Below the pieces are notes generated by a model, which was given only the letters and a program-made list of their open reading frames with translations, was not told where the DNA came from and did no database searches. Shown one piece after another: positions 12,081 to 21,761 of a stretch of 64,000 nt of DNA. Position 1 is the stretch's first letter, and each line of letters opens with the position of its first letter. Source of the DNA: Azospirillum sp. TSO35-2 (lineage in GTDB: Bacteria; Pseudomonadota; Alphaproteobacteria; Azospirillales; Azospirillaceae); contig NZ_LGRA01000008.1 in NCBI RefSeq assembly GCF_003116095.1, forward strand, positions 427,792 through 491,791. Direction: 5' to 3'. The translations under genes and the position numbers were made by a program.

Positions 12081-12203
12081 CCCCTCCCCAACCCTCCCCC
12101 TCTTCGAGGGAGAGGGTGCCTTATGGGAAAGCGGCGGCAGTTCCCTCTCCCGCGATCGGACCGGCCTTCGGCCGGCCGAGGGCGGGGGAGGGCTAGGGAG
12201 GGG
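12081..12203. repeat. Imperfect palindromic intergenic element
   Basis: The outer arms are 20 bases each, starting CCCCTCCCCAACCC at 12081 and ending CTAGGGAGGGG at 12203, with 18 of 20 positions complementary. Inner GAGGGAGAGGG and CCCTCTCCC blocks also pair. This is the look of a dispersed intergenic palindromic repeat. The window start (1-60) has similar blocks. Confidence 0.55.
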
Positions 12204-12274
12204 CATCGCTCTGACGTTTCGAATACTTTCTCCACCCCCACAACCACCAGTCCCCCACCACGGGAAACCCCTCC

Positions 12275-13513
12275 ATGGCCACGACCCTCTCGCCCTTGGC
12301 TCCCGCCAGCTTCCCGACGTTGCCGCCGATCGCCGGCGTGCGCATCGCCACGGCGAACAGCGGCATCCGATACAAGGGCCGCGATGATCTGCTGCTGGCC
12401 GTGCTGGATCCCGGCACCGCGGTGGCGGGCGTGCTGACCCGGTCGCTGACCTGCTCGGCCCCGGTGATCTGGTGCCGCGACAGCCTGCCCAAGGGCCAGG
12501 CCCGCGCGGTGGTGGTGAACGCCGGCAACGCCAACGCCTTCACCGGCAAGGCGGGCGACGCCACGGTGCAGGCCACCGTCCAGGCCGCCGCCGATCTGGC
12601 GGGCTGCGCCCCGGACGAGGTCTACATCGCCTCCACCGGCGTCATCGGCATCCCGCTGGCCGCCGACGCCATCGGCAAGTGCCTGGCGCCGATGGCCCCG
12701 ACCCTCAAAGCCGATTCGGCCGCGTGGGAGAAGGCGGCGCGCGCCATCATGACCACCGACACCTTCCCCAAGGGTGCAGTGCGCACCGCCACCATCGGCG
12801 GCACCACGGTGACCATCGCCGGCTTCGCCAAGGGCTCGGGCATGATCGCGCCGGACATGGCGACGATGCTGGGCTTCGTCTTCACCGACGCCGCCATCGC
12901 CGCCACCGCGCTGCAGGACATGCTGTCGGAGTTCACCGAGCGCACCTTCAACGCCATCACCGTCGACGGCGACACCTCGACCAGCGACACGCTGCTGCTG
13001 TTCGCCACGGCCAAGGCCGGCAACGCCCCGGTGTCGAGCGCCGATGCCGCCGAGCTGGCGGAGTTCCGCGCCGCGCTGGAGGATCTGCTGCTCGACCTGG
13101 CGCTGCAGGTGGTGCGCGACGGCGAGGGGGCGACCAAGTTCGTCGCCGTCACCGTGCGCGGCGCCGACAGCGACGCCGCCGCCAAGCGGATCGGCATGAC
13201 CGTGGCGAACTCGCCGCTGGTCAAGACCGCCGTCGCCGGCGAGGACGCCAACTGGGGCCGCATCGTCGCCGCCATCGGCCGCGCCGGCGAGCGCGCCGAC
13301 CGCGACCTGATCAAGATCACCGTCGGCGGCACCCTGATCTGCGCCGAAGGGATGGAGGTCCCGGGTTACGACGAGACGCCGGTCGCCGCCCACATGAAGG
13401 GCAAAGAGATCGACATCGACATCGACCTGGGGCTGGGCAAGGGCACCGCCAAGGTGTGGACCTGCGACCTGACCCACGGTTACATCGACATCAACGGCAG
13501 CTACCGGAGCTGA
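12275..13513 (+). CDS. argJ: Bifunctional ornithine acetyltransferase / N-acetylglutamate synthase
   Basis: Transfers the acetyl group from N-acetylornithine to glutamate, and in bifunctional forms also from acetyl-CoA, in the cyclic arginine pathway. The 412-residue proenzyme self-cleaves before the catalytic threonine in the conserved ATMLGF motif; here that is Thr197 in DMATMLGFVF. The conserved substrate segments TTDTFPK and GDTSTSDT are also present. It is followed after six bases by a Nudix gene with a GTG start, so the two are probably co-transcribed. Whether it is mono- or bifunctional cannot be decided by eye. Confidence 0.95.
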   Translation: MATTLSPLAPASFPTLPPIAGVRIATANSGIRYKGRDDLLLAVLDPGTAVAGVLTRSLTCSAPVIWCRDSLPKGQARAVVVNAGNANAFTGKAGDATVQATVQAAADLAGCAPDEVYIASTGVIGIPLAADAIGKCLAPMAPTLKADSAAWEKAARAIMTTDTFPKGAVRTATIGGTTVTIAGFAKGSGMIAPDMATMLGFVFTDAAIAATALQDMLSEFTERTFNAITVDGDTSTSDTLLLFATAKAGNAPVSSADAAELAEFRAALEDLLLDLALQVVRDGEGATKFVAVTVRGADSDAAAKRIGMTVANSPLVKTAVAGEDANWGRIVAAIGRAGERADRDLIKITVGGTLICAEGMEVPGYDETPVAAHMKGKEIDIDIDLGLGKGTAKVWTCDLTHGYIDINGSYRS

Positions 13514-13519
13514 CCGGCC

Positions 13520-13963
13520 GTGAGCGCCTGTTTCGATCCCAACTCCACCCCGGCGCCCGGCTCCCTGCCGGTGCTGCTGGTCGTCGCCGTCGCGCTGGTC
13601 GATGCCGACGGGCGCGTGCTGCTGGCGCAGCGCCCGCCCGGCAAGTCGTTGGCCGGCCTGTGGGAATTCCCCGGCGGCAAGGTCCACGCCGACGAGACGC
13701 CGGAAGCCGCCCTGGTGCGCGAGCTGAAGGAGGAGTTGGGCATCGACACGGCGGCAAGCTGCCTCGCCCCCTTCACCTTCGCCTCGCACAGCTACGAGAG
13801 CTTCCATCTGCTGATGCCGCTCTATGTCTGCCGGGTGTGGGAGGGCGACGTGATGCCGCAGGAAGGGCAAAAGCTCGCCTGGGTCTATCCGAACCGGATG
13901 GGCGACTACCCGATGCCGCCCGCCGACGTGCCGCTGGTGGCGATGCTGCGCGACCTGCTGTAG
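13520..13963 (+). CDS. mutT: Nudix hydrolase, MutT-like 8-oxo-dGTP diphosphatase
   Basis: A 147-residue cytoplasmic enzyme likely to remove oxidised nucleotides such as 8-oxo-dGTP from the pool. The Nudix box is complete at residues 54-76: GGKVHADETPEAALVRELKE followed by ELGI. The preceding GLWEFPGGK is typical of MutT. A GTG start six bases after the argJ stop implies coupling. The substrate is inferred from similarity to MutT; related pyrophosphohydrolases share the motif. Confidence 0.87.
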   Translation: MSACFDPNSTPAPGSLPVLLVVAVALVDADGRVLLAQRPPGKSLAGLWEFPGGKVHADETPEAALVRELKEELGIDTAASCLAPFTFASHSYESFHLLMPLYVCRVWEGDVMPQEGQKLAWVYPNRMGDYPMPPADVPLVAMLRDLL

Positions 13964-13979
13964 GGGCCGAAACCGCGCG

Positions 13980-14007
13980 TTGAAAATCGGTGCGCGCGGC
14001 TGTATGT
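13980..14007 (+). promoter_or_regulatory. Candidate promoter of a small transcript
   Basis: TTGAAA at 13980-13985, then exactly 17 bases, then TATGTT at 14003-14008 form a good sigma-70 promoter. No open reading frame with a ribosome site follows; instead there is a set of hairpins ending in a terminator at 14165-14196. Confidence 0.65.
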
Positions 14008-14011
14008 TTTT

Positions 14012-14196
14012 CGGAGGTGGCCGGCGGGTGCTGCTACACCCGCTGGTACGCTCCCGGTGTCTAGCGACGGATCAGGCGGATCTCGATCCGCCTATCTTTG
14101 TTTCTGGGGGCCACTGGAGCACCAGGAAGAAGGGCATCTTCTTCATGCCGCCTTCCTCCTTCCGAAACGGCGGATGGCCAATCCATCCGCCGTTTT
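14012..14196 (+). ncRNA. Candidate structured small RNA
   Basis: A roughly 185-nt unit between mutT and recQ with its own promoter and terminator and no plausible protein. Local hairpins are GCGGGTG/CACCCGC near 14029-14048, AGGCGGAT/ATCCGCCT at 14074-14093, GAAGAAG/CTTCTTC near 14127-14145, and a 13-bp terminator stem. Longer-range pairing (TTTCGGA with TCCGAAA, GGTGCT with AGCACC) would instead give a rod-like fold. An unpaired TTCCTCCTT stretch before the terminator could pair with ribosome-binding sites. Its size fits 6S RNA or a trans-acting sRNA, but I cannot assign a family. Confidence 0.5.
14165..14196 (+). terminator. Strong rho-independent terminator
   Basis: AAACGGCGGATGG (14165-14177) pairs perfectly with CCATCCGCCGTTT across a five-base loop, followed by T. 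It ends the candidate small RNA about 170 bases before recQ. Confidence 0.8.
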
Positions 14197-14369
14197 CAGT
14201 TTGCACGTGGGCGATGAGCGGATGCCACTGTTACACACCAATGTGTGGTGGTGCCGGCGATGGTCCGACCTTTGTTCCCGGCCGTGACCCTTTGCGGCTT
14301 TGCCCATCGGGCGATCTGTGCCACATGATGGGGCGTTGAAACGAGAAGCCGCATTCCGGCACCACAGTT

Positions 14370-16310
14370 GTGAATCGCACCAGCGTGGATTCGTTGTTTT
14401 CCTACAGCAACCAAAGCTCGGCCGACGCGTCCGACGACGCCTTCGGTGAACGGCCGGCCACGGCGCTCGACGCGCTGCGGACGGTCTTCGGCTACGACTC
14501 CTTCCGCGGCCAGCAGGCCGACATCATCGACCATGTCGTGCGCGGCGGCGACGCGCTGGTGCTGATGCCGACCGGCGGCGGCAAGTCGCTGTGCTACCAG
14601 ATCCCGGCGCTGGTCCGCGATGGCGTCACCGTGGTCGTCTCGCCGCTGATCGCGCTGATGCGCGACCAGGTGATGGCGTTGCAGGAGCTGGGCGTCCGCG
14701 CCGCCTTCCTCAACTCCTCCCTCGGCCCGGCCGAGGCGCGGGAGGTCGAGCGGGCGATGGTGCAGGGCGAGATCGACCTCGTCTATGTCGCGCCCGAACG
14801 GCTGGTGACGCCGCGCTTCCTCGATCTGCTCGACCGCACCAAGCTGGCGCTGTTCGCGCTGGACGAGGCGCATTGCGTGTCGCAGTGGGGGCATGATTTC
14901 CGGCCGGAGTATCTCCAGCTTTCGATCCTGCACGAACGCCACCCGATGGTCCCGCGCATCGCGCTGACCGCGACGGCCGACGTGCAGACCCGCGCCGAGA
15001 TCAAGGAGAAGCTGGGCCTGACCGAGGCCCGCGTCTTCCTGTCGAGCTTCGACCGGCCCAACATCACCTACCGCGTCGTGCCGAAGAAGAGCGAGCGCCA
15101 GCAGATGCTGGCCTTCCTGCGCGAGCACCACCCGGAAGACGCCGGCATCATCTATTGCATGTCGCGCAACAAGGTGGAGGAGGTCGCCGCCTGGCTGAAC
15201 CAACAGGGCCGCGAGGCGCTGCCCTACCACGCCGGGCTGCCGGCCGAGGTGCGCGAGGCCAACCAGGACCGCTTCATCAAGAGCGAGGGACTGGTGATGG
15301 TGGCGACCGTCGCCTTCGGCATGGGCATCGACAAGCCGAACGTCCGCTTCGTCTGCCACCTCGACCCGCCCAAGAGCCTGGAAGCCTATTACCAGGAGAC
15401 CGGCCGCGCCGGCCGCGACGGCTTGGCCGCGAACGCCTGGATGGCCTACGGCATGGCCGACGTGGTGATGCTGCGCCAGATGCTGGAGCAGTCGGAGGCC
15501 GGCGACAGCCACCGCCGGGTCGAGCGCGGCAAGCTGGAGGCGCTGCTCGGCTTCTGCGAGACGTCGGACTGCCGCCGCCAGGTGCTGCTGAACTATTTCA
15601 ACGAGACGCTGCCCGAGCCCTGCGGCAACTGCGACACCTGCCTGGAGCCGATCGAGACCTGGGACGGCACCATCGCCGCGCAGAAGGCGCTGTCGGCGGT
15701 CTACCGCACCGGCCAGCGCTATGGCGCCGGGCACCTGATCGACGTGCTGACCGGCAACGCGACCGAGAAGGTGATCCAGCAGCAGCACGACCGGCTGAAG
15801 ACCTTCGGCGTCGGCACCGACCTGACCAAGGTCGAGTGGCAGTCGGTCTACCGCCAGCTGGTGGCGACCGGCCTGCTGACCGTCGACCTCGAAGGCTATG
15901 GCGGTTTCCGCCTGACCGACGCCGGCGTCGCCGTGATCAAGGGCCAGCGGGTGGTCAAGCTGCGCAAGGACCCGGTGCTGGAACGCCGCCGCGGCGTCCA
16001 CGACGCGCTCCGCCGCCAGTCGGCCCGCGGCGGCGCCGCGGCGGGGGAGGGTGTGTCGCGTGCCGGCGCCCGCGGCGCCCTGTCGGCGGCCGACGACGCG
16101 CTGTGGCACGCGCTGAAGGACTGCCGCACCGGACTGGCGAAGGCTCAGGGCGTGCCGCCCTACGTGATCTTCCACGACAGCACGCTGCTGGAAATGGTGG
16201 CCCAGCGCCCCCGCGACCACGCCGCCTTCGCCCACCTGCCGGGGGTAGGCGGCCGCAAGCTGGAACGCTACGCCGACGCCTTCCTGGAGGTGATCCGCCA
16301 GCACGGATAA
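14370..16310 (+). CDS. recQ: ATP-dependent DNA helicase RecQ
   Basis: A 646-residue 3'-5' DNA helicase acting in RecF-type recombination and fork repair. The N-terminal helicase core has Walker [13 protein letters not shown] and the DEAH box [19 protein letters not shown]. The zinc site ([15 protein letters not shown]) and winged helix follow. A C-terminal HRDC domain (about 565-640) ends [16 protein letters not shown] start at 14370 is used; the protein is slightly longer at the N-terminus than E. coli RecQ. An Arg/Gly-rich linker precedes HRDC. Confidence 0.95.
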   Translation: MNRTSVDSLFSYSNQSSADASDDAFGERPATALDALRTVFGYDSFRGQQADIIDHVVRGGDALVLMPTGGGKSLCYQIPALVRDGVTVVVSPLIALMRDQVMALQELGVRAAFLNSSLGPAEAREVERAMVQGEIDLVYVAPERLVTPRFLDLLDRTKLALFALDEAHCVSQWGHDFRPEYLQLSILHERHPMVPRIALTATADVQTRAEIKEKLGLTEARVFLSSFDRPNITYRVVPKKSERQQMLAFLREHHPEDAGIIYCMSRNKVEEVAAWLNQQGREALPYHAGLPAEVREANQDRFIKSEGLVMVATVAFGMGIDKPNVRFVCHLDPPKSLEAYYQETGRAGRDGLAANAWMAYGMADVVMLRQMLEQSEAGDSHRRVERGKLEALLGFCETSDCRRQVLLNYFNETLPEPCGNCDTCLEPIETWDGTIAAQKALSAVYRTGQRYGAGHLIDVLTGNATEKVIQQQHDRLKTFGVGTDLTKVEWQSVYRQLVATGLLTVDLEGYGGFRLTDAGVAVIKGQRVVKLRKDPVLERRRGVHDALRRQSARGGAAAGEGVSRAGARGALSAADDALWHALKDCRTGLAKAQGVPPYVIFHDSTLLEMVAQRPRDHAAFAHLPGVGGRKLERYADAFLEVIRQHG

Positions 16311-16358
16311 GCGTGGCGGAGGCTCTGCCGGCCGGTCGATTTTTCTGAAATTGACCGC

Positions 16359-16387
16359 TTGCATCCGGCGAAACACCTCGCTATGTT
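16359..16387 (+). promoter_or_regulatory. Candidate tRNA-Thr promoter
   Basis: TTGCAT (16359-16364), a 17-base spacer and TATGTT (16382-16387) lie about 16 bases before the mature 5' end of tRNA-Thr. Confidence 0.6.
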
Positions 16388-16402
16388 CCGCGCCACAACG
16401 AC

Positions 16403-16477
<75 letters not shown>

Positions 16478-16485
16478 GTTTCTAC

Positions 16486-16515
16486 AAGGGCTCGGCAAGC
16501 AATTGCCGGGCCCTT
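16486..16515 (+). terminator. Terminator of tRNA-Thr
   Basis: The arms AAGGGCTCGGCAA and TTGCCGGGCCCTT, with one mismatch and a four-base loop, sit nine bases after the tRNA. They are followed by GTTCGTTTC. Confidence 0.7.
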
Positions 16516-16634
16516 GTTCGTTTCGGGGCATGGTTTTGCAGAACCGGATGGCCGGCCGGTTGCTGAACTCCGGACACAATTCGGGCGCCGCATCCCAGGA
16601 CACGGCGCCCCCCTTCGCTCCACTGCTTCCGATA

Positions 16635-17444
16635 TCAGTCGACTGTGTAAGGCGGCCTCGTGAACCCCGCCGGCGACAGGGTGAAGATCTCCGCCCCGTC
16701 CGCGGTCACGCCGATGGAGTGCTCGAACTGGGCGGACAGCGACTTGTCCTTGGTCACGGCGGTCCAGCCGTCGCCCAGGATCTTCACGTCGGGGCGGCCG
16801 GTGTTGATCATCGGCTCGATGGTGAAGATCATGCCCTCCTTCAGCACCAGCCCGTCGCCCGGCTTGCCGTAATGCAGGACCGACGGCGGCTCGTGGAAGA
16901 CGCGGCCGACGCCGTGGCCGCAGAAATCGCGGACGATCGAGAAGCGGTGGGATTCGGCGAAGCTCTGGATGGCGTGGCCGATGTCGCCCAGCGTGGCCCC
17001 CGGCTTCACCGCCGCGATGCCGATCATCAGCGCGTCATAGGTGACGTCGACCAGCTTGCGCGCCTTCACGCCGACGTCGCCGCACAGATACATGCGGCTG
17101 CTGTCGCCGTACCAGCCGTCGACGATCGGCGTCACGTCGATGTTCAGGATGTCGCCGTCGACCAACCGCTTGTCGCCGGGGATGCCGTGGCAGACGACGT
17201 GGTTGACCGAGATGCAGTTGGCCCGCGGAAAGCCGCGGTAGCCCAGCGGGGCGGGGACGCCGCCATGGTCGCGGATGAACTGTTCCAGCAGGCGGTCAAG
17301 CTCGCCCGTGCTGACGCCCGGCTGCACATAGGGGGCGATGAAGTCCAGCGTCAGCGCGGCCAGACGGCCGGCCTTGCGCATGCCTTCGAATCCCTCCGGG
17401 CCATGCAGACGGACGCGGTTGGATTCGACGTGATCCTGTTCCAA
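16635..17444 (-). CDS. map: Methionine aminopeptidase, type I
   Basis: Removes the initiator methionine from new proteins. The 269-residue cytosolic metalloenzyme has the family metal ligands: VCHGIPGD, DVTPIVDGWYGDSS (two Asp), GHGVGRVFHEPP (His), IFTIEPMI (Glu) and QFEHSIGV (Glu). No in-frame ATG precedes the conserved region, so a TTG start at 17444 preceded by AGGGG is the best choice. It lies 42 bases after sfsA on the same strand, an sfsA-map order common in alphaproteobacteria. Confidence 0.95.
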   Translation of the reverse strand: MEQDHVESNRVRLHGPEGFEGMRKAGRLAALTLDFIAPYVQPGVSTGELDRLLEQFIRDHGGVPAPLGYRGFPRANCISVNHVVCHGIPGDKRLVDGDILNIDVTPIVDGWYGDSSRMYLCGDVGVKARKLVDVTYDALMIGIAAVKPGATLGDIGHAIQSFAESHRFSIVRDFCGHGVGRVFHEPPSVLHYGKPGDGLVLKEGMIFTIEPMINTGRPDVKILGDGWTAVTKDKSLSAQFEHSIGVTADGAEIFTLSPAGFTRPPYTVD

Positions 17445-17486
17445 GATGGGTGCCCCTATGCCAAAAACTCAAAACAAGCCGCGACG

Positions 17487-18221
17487 CTACAGCCGGATCG
17501 GCAGCGGCCGGTCCAATTCAATCGATTCGGGCGTGATCGCGCAAGACCAACACAACGCCTCGACCCCGGAATCCAGCGCGCGGCGCAGCCCGGCGTCATA
17601 GGCCGGATCGAGATCGGCCGCCGTGCGGAAATGGGTGCAGTCGGTGCGCTGGACAAGATAGAGCATCACCGCACGGCAGCCTTGCGCCACCATCGCGGTC
17701 ATCTCCTCCAGATGCTTGGCGCCCCGCGCGGTGACGCAATCGGGGAATTCCGCGGCGTCGCCATGCGGGCCGTCGGGGCGGCGCAGATGGACGTTCTTGA
17801 CCTCGACATAGGCGGGAGGGCGGCCGGCCTTTCCCGGATCGTCCTCCAGCAGCACGTCGATCCGGCTGTTGCGGCCGTACTTCACCTCGCGCCGCAGCCG
17901 GTCGTAGCCGGCCAGCTCCGGGATGGTGCCGGCGGCGATGGCGGCGGCGACCAGGGCGTTGGGATGGCCGGTGTTGACGCCGACCAGCCCCTCGCCCCAG
18001 GGTGCCGCCGCCTCCACCAGTTCCAGCGTGTGGGCCAGCTTGCGCTTCGGGTTGTCGGAGCGTGACAGCCAGACGGCGGAGCCCGGCGCGTCCAGCCCGA
18101 TCATGCTGCCGGAATTCGGGATATGCACCGTCACCTCCACCCCGTCCAGCAGGACGTCGGCGAGGAACCGCTTGTAGCGGCGGATCAGGCGGCCTTGAAG
18201 AAGGGGGGTGGGAAAGCGCAT
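17487..18221 (-). CDS. sfsA: SfsA family protein
   Basis: A 244-residue member of the SfsA family, described in E. coli as a DNA-binding sugar fermentation stimulation protein. More recent structural reasoning suggests a nuclease-like fold. Visible family features are the N-terminal [18 protein letters not shown] near residue 35, the [15 protein letters not shown] segment, and the C-terminal [10 protein letters not shown] and [16 protein letters not shown]. The ATG at 18221 gives [16 protein letters not shown], the usual start. The exact molecular role is uncertain. Confidence 0.9.
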   Translation of the reverse strand: MRFPTPLLQGRLIRRYKRFLADVLLDGVEVTVHIPNSGSMIGLDAPGSAVWLSRSDNPKRKLAHTLELVEAAAPWGEGLVGVNTGHPNALVAAAIAAGTIPELAGYDRLRREVKYGRNSRIDVLLEDDPGKAGRPPAYVEVKNVHLRRPDGPHGDAAEFPDCVTARGAKHLEEMTAMVAQGCRAVMLYLVQRTDCTHFRTAADLDPAYDAGLRRALDSGVEALCWSCAITPESIELDRPLPIRL

Positions 18222-18288
18222 CTTGGCCGCGACGCTACCCTTGGCCTTCCCGCTCGACAAGAGCGTTCCGACGGAGATCCGCACCGCC

Positions 18289-19074
18289 ATGACGTCCGAA
18301 GCCGCCACCAATCCGACCGGGACCAACCCGACCGCCGCCGTGCTGGTGATCGGCAACGAGATCCTGTCGGGCCGCACCAAGGACGCCAACCTGGGCCACA
18401 TCGCCGAAAAGCTGACGGACATCGGCGTGCGGCTGCGCGAGGCGCGCGTGGTGCCCGACCTGGAGGAGGAGGTCGTCGCCGCGGTCAACGCGCTGCGCGC
18501 CCGCTACACCTACGTCTTCACCACCGGTGGCATCGGCCCGACCCACGACGACATCACCGCGGCCTGCATCGCCAAGGCCTTCGGCGTCGCGCTGGAGCGC
18601 AACCCGGAGGCGGTCGCCCGGCTGGAGCGTCACTACGCCGCCGGCCAGTTGAACGAGGCGCGGCTGCGCATGGCCAACATCCCGGCCGGCGGCATCCTGA
18701 TCGACAACCCGATCAGCCAGGCGCCGGGATTCCAGATCGGCAACGTCTTCGTGATGGCCGGGGTGCCCAACATCATGCGGGCGATGCTGGACGGCGTCCT
18801 GCCGCGTCTGGCCGGCGGCCCGCCGCTGCACGCCCGCACCGTCGCCTGCGAGCTGGCCGAGGGGGCGATCGCCGCCGAGTTGTCCGCCTTGCAGGACCGT
18901 CATCCCGACCTGGAGATCGGCAGCTACCCTTACTTCCGCAGCGGCAGCTTCGGCGTCAGCCTGGTCCTGCGCGGCACCGGTGAGGACGAGGTCATCGCCG
19001 CGACCGATGAGCTGGCGGGAATCATCCGCCGCCTGGGCGGGATGCCGACCGTCACCGTCGGTACCAAAGGATAA
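18289..19074 (+). CDS. CinA-like molybdopterin-binding domain protein
   Basis: A 261-residue protein of the competence/damage-inducible CinA N-terminal family, with a MoaB/MogA-type fold (about residues 14-180). Family motifs are [17 protein letters not shown] and [14 protein letters not shown]. The C-terminal nicotinamide nucleotide amidase domain of full CinA is absent, as in many alphaproteobacterial copies. The ATG at 18289 has GGAG upstream. It is divergent from sfsA, and the frame overlaps the sfsA start upstream, so the shared 67 bases must hold both promoters. Confidence 0.88.
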   Translation: MTSEAATNPTGTNPTAAVLVIGNEILSGRTKDANLGHIAEKLTDIGVRLREARVVPDLEEEVVAAVNALRARYTYVFTTGGIGPTHDDITAACIAKAFGVALERNPEAVARLERHYAAGQLNEARLRMANIPAGGILIDNPISQAPGFQIGNVFVMAGVPNIMRAMLDGVLPRLAGGPPLHARTVACELAEGAIAAELSALQDRHPDLEIGSYPYFRSGSFGVSLVLRGTGEDEVIAATDELAGIIRRLGGMPTVTVGTKG

Positions 19075-19185
19075 ACCATCCAGGTAAGCCCAAGGGATCA
19101 GTTGTCCTGTTCCCTTGCGGCTCTACATTAGACTTTTGGCATCTGGGCAGATCCTCTGGGCCGGTCCCGTTGAAAGCGTACCGTT

Positions 19186-19431
19186 ATGAAACCCTTTGAA
19201 AAAGCGGCGTTGCTGTTCCTGCTGCGGCATTTGCTGGCCGGCATCGCCGGGGCGGTGGTGTTGGCCTCCGGCCTGTTGTGGTTCGACGTCGCCCGTCTGG
19301 CGACGCTGATCGGCAACAGCGACTACGGCCTGACCGCCACGGTGATGCTGTACGCCGGCCTGATGCTGACCTTCGGCAGCGTGTCGATGGGCATCGGCAT
19401 CATGACGATGAACGAGGACACGCGCCCCTGA
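19186..19431 (+). CDS. Small two-helix membrane protein
   Basis: An 81-residue protein with two hydrophobic segments (about 7-32 and 46-72) and short charged ends. I do not recognise the family. Codon use fits the chromosome. Only 111 bases separate it from the CinA-like gene, so it may be co-transcribed. Confidence 0.65.
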   Translation: MKPFEKAALLFLLRHLLAGIAGAVVLASGLLWFDVARLATLIGNSDYGLTATVMLYAGLMLTFGSVSMGIGIMTMNEDTRP

Positions 19432-19489
19432 CGGCCGGCCAGTGCCGGAGTTGGCCCCAGTGCCGGAGTCGGGCAAAATCAGGTTTGAG

Positions 19490-19669
19490 TCAAAAGCGGG
19501 TGCCGAACGGCCCGAAACTGTCGTAAATCCACACCAGGGCGACGACCAGCGCCAGCCACAGCACCGCGTTGCGCAGCGCGACGCCACGATTGCGGCGAAG
19601 CGCGGCGGGGACCACCATAACCGCCACCATCAGCAGCGCCACCACCCCAAGCCAATCGACCGAGTTCAA
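19490..19669 (-). CDS. Small membrane protein, TTG start
   Basis: A 59-residue protein with two hydrophobic segments (about 5-20 and 33-48) separated by RRNRG. The frame is open to 19858, but upstream of residue 1 it has no coding character. A TTG at 19669 lies seven bases after GGAGG, which decides the start. Function unknown. Confidence 0.6.
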   Translation of the reverse strand: MNSVDWLGVVALLMVAVMVVPAALRRNRGVALRNAVLWLALVVALVWIYDSFGPFGTRF

Positions 19670-19900
19670 AATGGCCCCTCCAATCCCAGGGTTGCGTTCC
19701 CATCGATATGGGAATGCCACCGGGATTGCTAAGGGGCCTTGACCCGCAGCCCGCCGATTGTCTAAGTCATGACCACGGAACGGTGCGTTGCATATAGGAG
19801 TATGCAATCCTTGCGGGCACTCCGCCGCCGGTTCTGATGGCAGGGGCTCAGCTGTCACGATACGGTCGCCAAGACCGGGTTATGATGGCGCGGCCGGGAC

Positions 19901-19984
19901 GCGGGCGTGGCGAAACTGGTAGACGCAAGGGACTTAAAATCCCTCACCTCAGGTATGCGGGTTCGAGTCCCGCCGCCCGCACCA
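19901..19984 (+). tRNA. tRNA-Leu (UAA anticodon), integration target
   Basis: An 84-nt class II tRNA with acceptor GCGGGCG/CGCCCGC, anticodon loop CTTAAAA (anticodon TAA) and a short variable arm ACC-TCA-GGT. The T-arm CGGGTTCGAGTCCCG and an encoded CCA follow. Its 3' 54 bases are the left attachment core of the integrated element, so the 3' half of this working copy may have come in with the element. Confidence 0.96.
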
Positions 19985-19985
19985 T
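19931..19985 (+). repeat. attL core (tRNA-Leu 3' part)
   Basis: A 55-base segment starting GACTTAAAATCCCTCACC and ending GCACCAT, repeated at 39292-39347. It differs from the right copy by one missing C in the variable-arm loop. The flanking bases differ on both sides, so these limits are exact. Confidence 0.93.
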
Positions 19986-20045
19986 ATTGAAAATACTGGA
20001 GAAATCCCCGTGCAGCCAACGGGCGGGGTTCCGAGGCGAAACGCT

Positions 20046-20066
20046 CAGCAATCACATAGCAATCAC
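20046..20066 (+). promoter_or_regulatory. Left arm-type integrase sites
   Basis: Two direct copies, CAGCAATCAC (20046-20055) and TAGCAATCAC (20057-20066), spaced exactly 11 bases, about 60 bases inside attL. The same pair with the same spacing and orientation occurs at the right end (39144-39164). This fits arm sites bound by the integrase N-domain. Confidence 0.7.
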
Positions 20067-20240
20067 GAGGATTGGTTTCGGCGGCGTTGGTGCGTCCGTG
20101 AGGACACTGCTGCGCGATTGGCAGTCTCCGATGCCGCTCACTATTTCAGATAAGAGCGGATAGGACGGCCATCCGACAAGCCCGGTACCGCACCGGGTTT
20201 CCGCTCCTATCGACCATGCGGCACGCCATGCGGAGGCGTC

Positions 20241-21650
20241 GTGCGAACCCCATTCACCACCTTTCCCGACGAGCCCACCTTCGAGGAGATCGCGGCCGAA
20301 TGGCCGTTGGGAGGCAAGGCCACAGACGCCGACACCATCCTGGAACGGCTCATCCAATTCATGTGGCGCGGCGACTTCGAAGAGAGGCGGCCAACCCTGT
20401 TTCTGGCGGGAGCGCCCGACGGCTGCGATATGAACGCCAATGGCATCGTCACACGGCGCCGGCCGGAGATCGCTTGCGACCGACCCATAGACCTGGACGA
20501 GCAGGATGAAGCCGAGCTTGTGGCGAGCAGGGTTTGCCACCTCTACACCAGGGCGGTCACGTTGGCCTGCCTGAAGGCGTGCGGCTTCAGAATAGAGGGC
20601 ATGACCGGCAGCCCGGACGCAATGTTCATGGCGCTCGCCAAACTCCCTTTGCGCGATTACGACACCGACCGCGGGTGCTTCAGCGTCACCCCGCGCCGTC
20701 TGCGGATTCGTTTGGCCGATCTGGCGGAATGGTTCGACACGTCCGGGCTGGACTGGCCGCGCCCGGCATGGCTGCCGCCGCAGAAGCTGTTCCCCGATCC
20801 TACGTTCGTTGACAGTGCGGATCCCCAGCCCGATTTCTCCGCCAGGAAGGCTAACACCATAACCGAGATAGCCCGCGACCTGGACAGCCAGCGCCGGGCG
20901 GCATTCCTTGCCGACGCCACCAACGCCATTCGGGCTGGCCGGCTTGCGGTGATGGCTCGCGCTTGCCGCAACGACCCGCGCGGCCGGGGCGCGTTAATGC
21001 CGGTGCCTCCCGAAACCGTGGAGATGATGGCGCGGGATCTGAAAGGCGATGACAAAAAGGATTTCATCCTTGGTTTTCTGACAACCAGGGAGGCGCTGGA
21101 GGCGTGGTATCAGCCGCGGGCGCAGGCGCAGGCGCCGACGCTGGACGAGCTATGGCCCGCACCGGACGCGCCGAAGGAGACCGCCCCCGAGAACGCGCCA
21201 GCCGCCGTACCAGATGCGGCGTCAGGGGAAGCCCGGCCCGCCGGTCTGGCCGCCCTGGAGGTGCTGGCGACGGACGCGGCGCTGGAGGAGGTGTCTGCGT
21301 CCGAAGGAGCCCCTGCGCCAGATGCCGGATCGGCGGCACCGCAGCGCGACGGCGACGAGCAATTTGCACCGCCAAAGCCGCGACGCCGCGGCCGGGCTCG
21401 CTCGCGGTCGCCGGTATCTGCCGCCGCCTTCTCTCTGTTCAGCAAGCACCCTCGCCCGGACGATATGCTGCGCGGAGATGCGAAGAAATATTTCGGCATG
21501 ATTGCGCGCATGCTGGAGGCGGCAGGGCATGCGCAGGTCACGGACGCCTATGTCGGCAGGCTCTATTCTCGCTTCCTGGATCATGAAGCAATAGGCCCCC
21601 ACATCGCGGACACTTCCGATTCTTATAAATGTCCGGAAGTGTCTGAATAG
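20241..21650 (+). CDS. Element protein of unknown function (469 aa)
   Basis: I do not recognise this protein. It has an acidic, structured N-terminal part (about 1-300), then a low-complexity Ala/Pro/Glu linker (about 305-380), a basic RRRGRARSRS patch and a short C-terminal helical region. It starts with GTG after CGGAGG. The gene is the first of the element and is followed by the HTH pair. The layout would suit a DNA-binding or recruitment protein, but that is speculation. Confidence 0.7.
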   Translation: MRTPFTTFPDEPTFEEIAAEWPLGGKATDADTILERLIQFMWRGDFEERRPTLFLAGAPDGCDMNANGIVTRRRPEIACDRPIDLDEQDEAELVASRVCHLYTRAVTLACLKACGFRIEGMTGSPDAMFMALAKLPLRDYDTDRGCFSVTPRRLRIRLADLAEWFDTSGLDWPRPAWLPPQKLFPDPTFVDSADPQPDFSARKANTITEIARDLDSQRRAAFLADATNAIRAGRLAVMARACRNDPRGRGALMPVPPETVEMMARDLKGDDKKDFILGFLTTREALEAWYQPRAQAQAPTLDELWPAPDAPKETAPENAPAAVPDAASGEARPAGLAALEVLATDAALEEVSASEGAPAPDAGSAAPQRDGDEQFAPPKPRRRGRARSRSPVSAAAFSLFSKHPRPDDMLRGDAKKYFGMIARMLEAAGHAQVTDAYVGRLYSRFLDHEAIGPHIADTSDSYKCPEVSE

Positions 21651-21761
21651 TCGCTGTATAAGTGTCCGATTGTGTCTCAATGCTGCTGTGGCAAACGGCA
21701 AAAATAGAAGCCAACATTAGAACGTGAGCAGCCGTTGCTGTCCTCGTCTTAATGGTGGATC

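Noticed and set aside
20052..20540. Leftward 162-codon frame near the left end of the element
   Set aside because: Lies across arm sites and the start of the rightward 469-aa gene, and has no ribosome site or motif.
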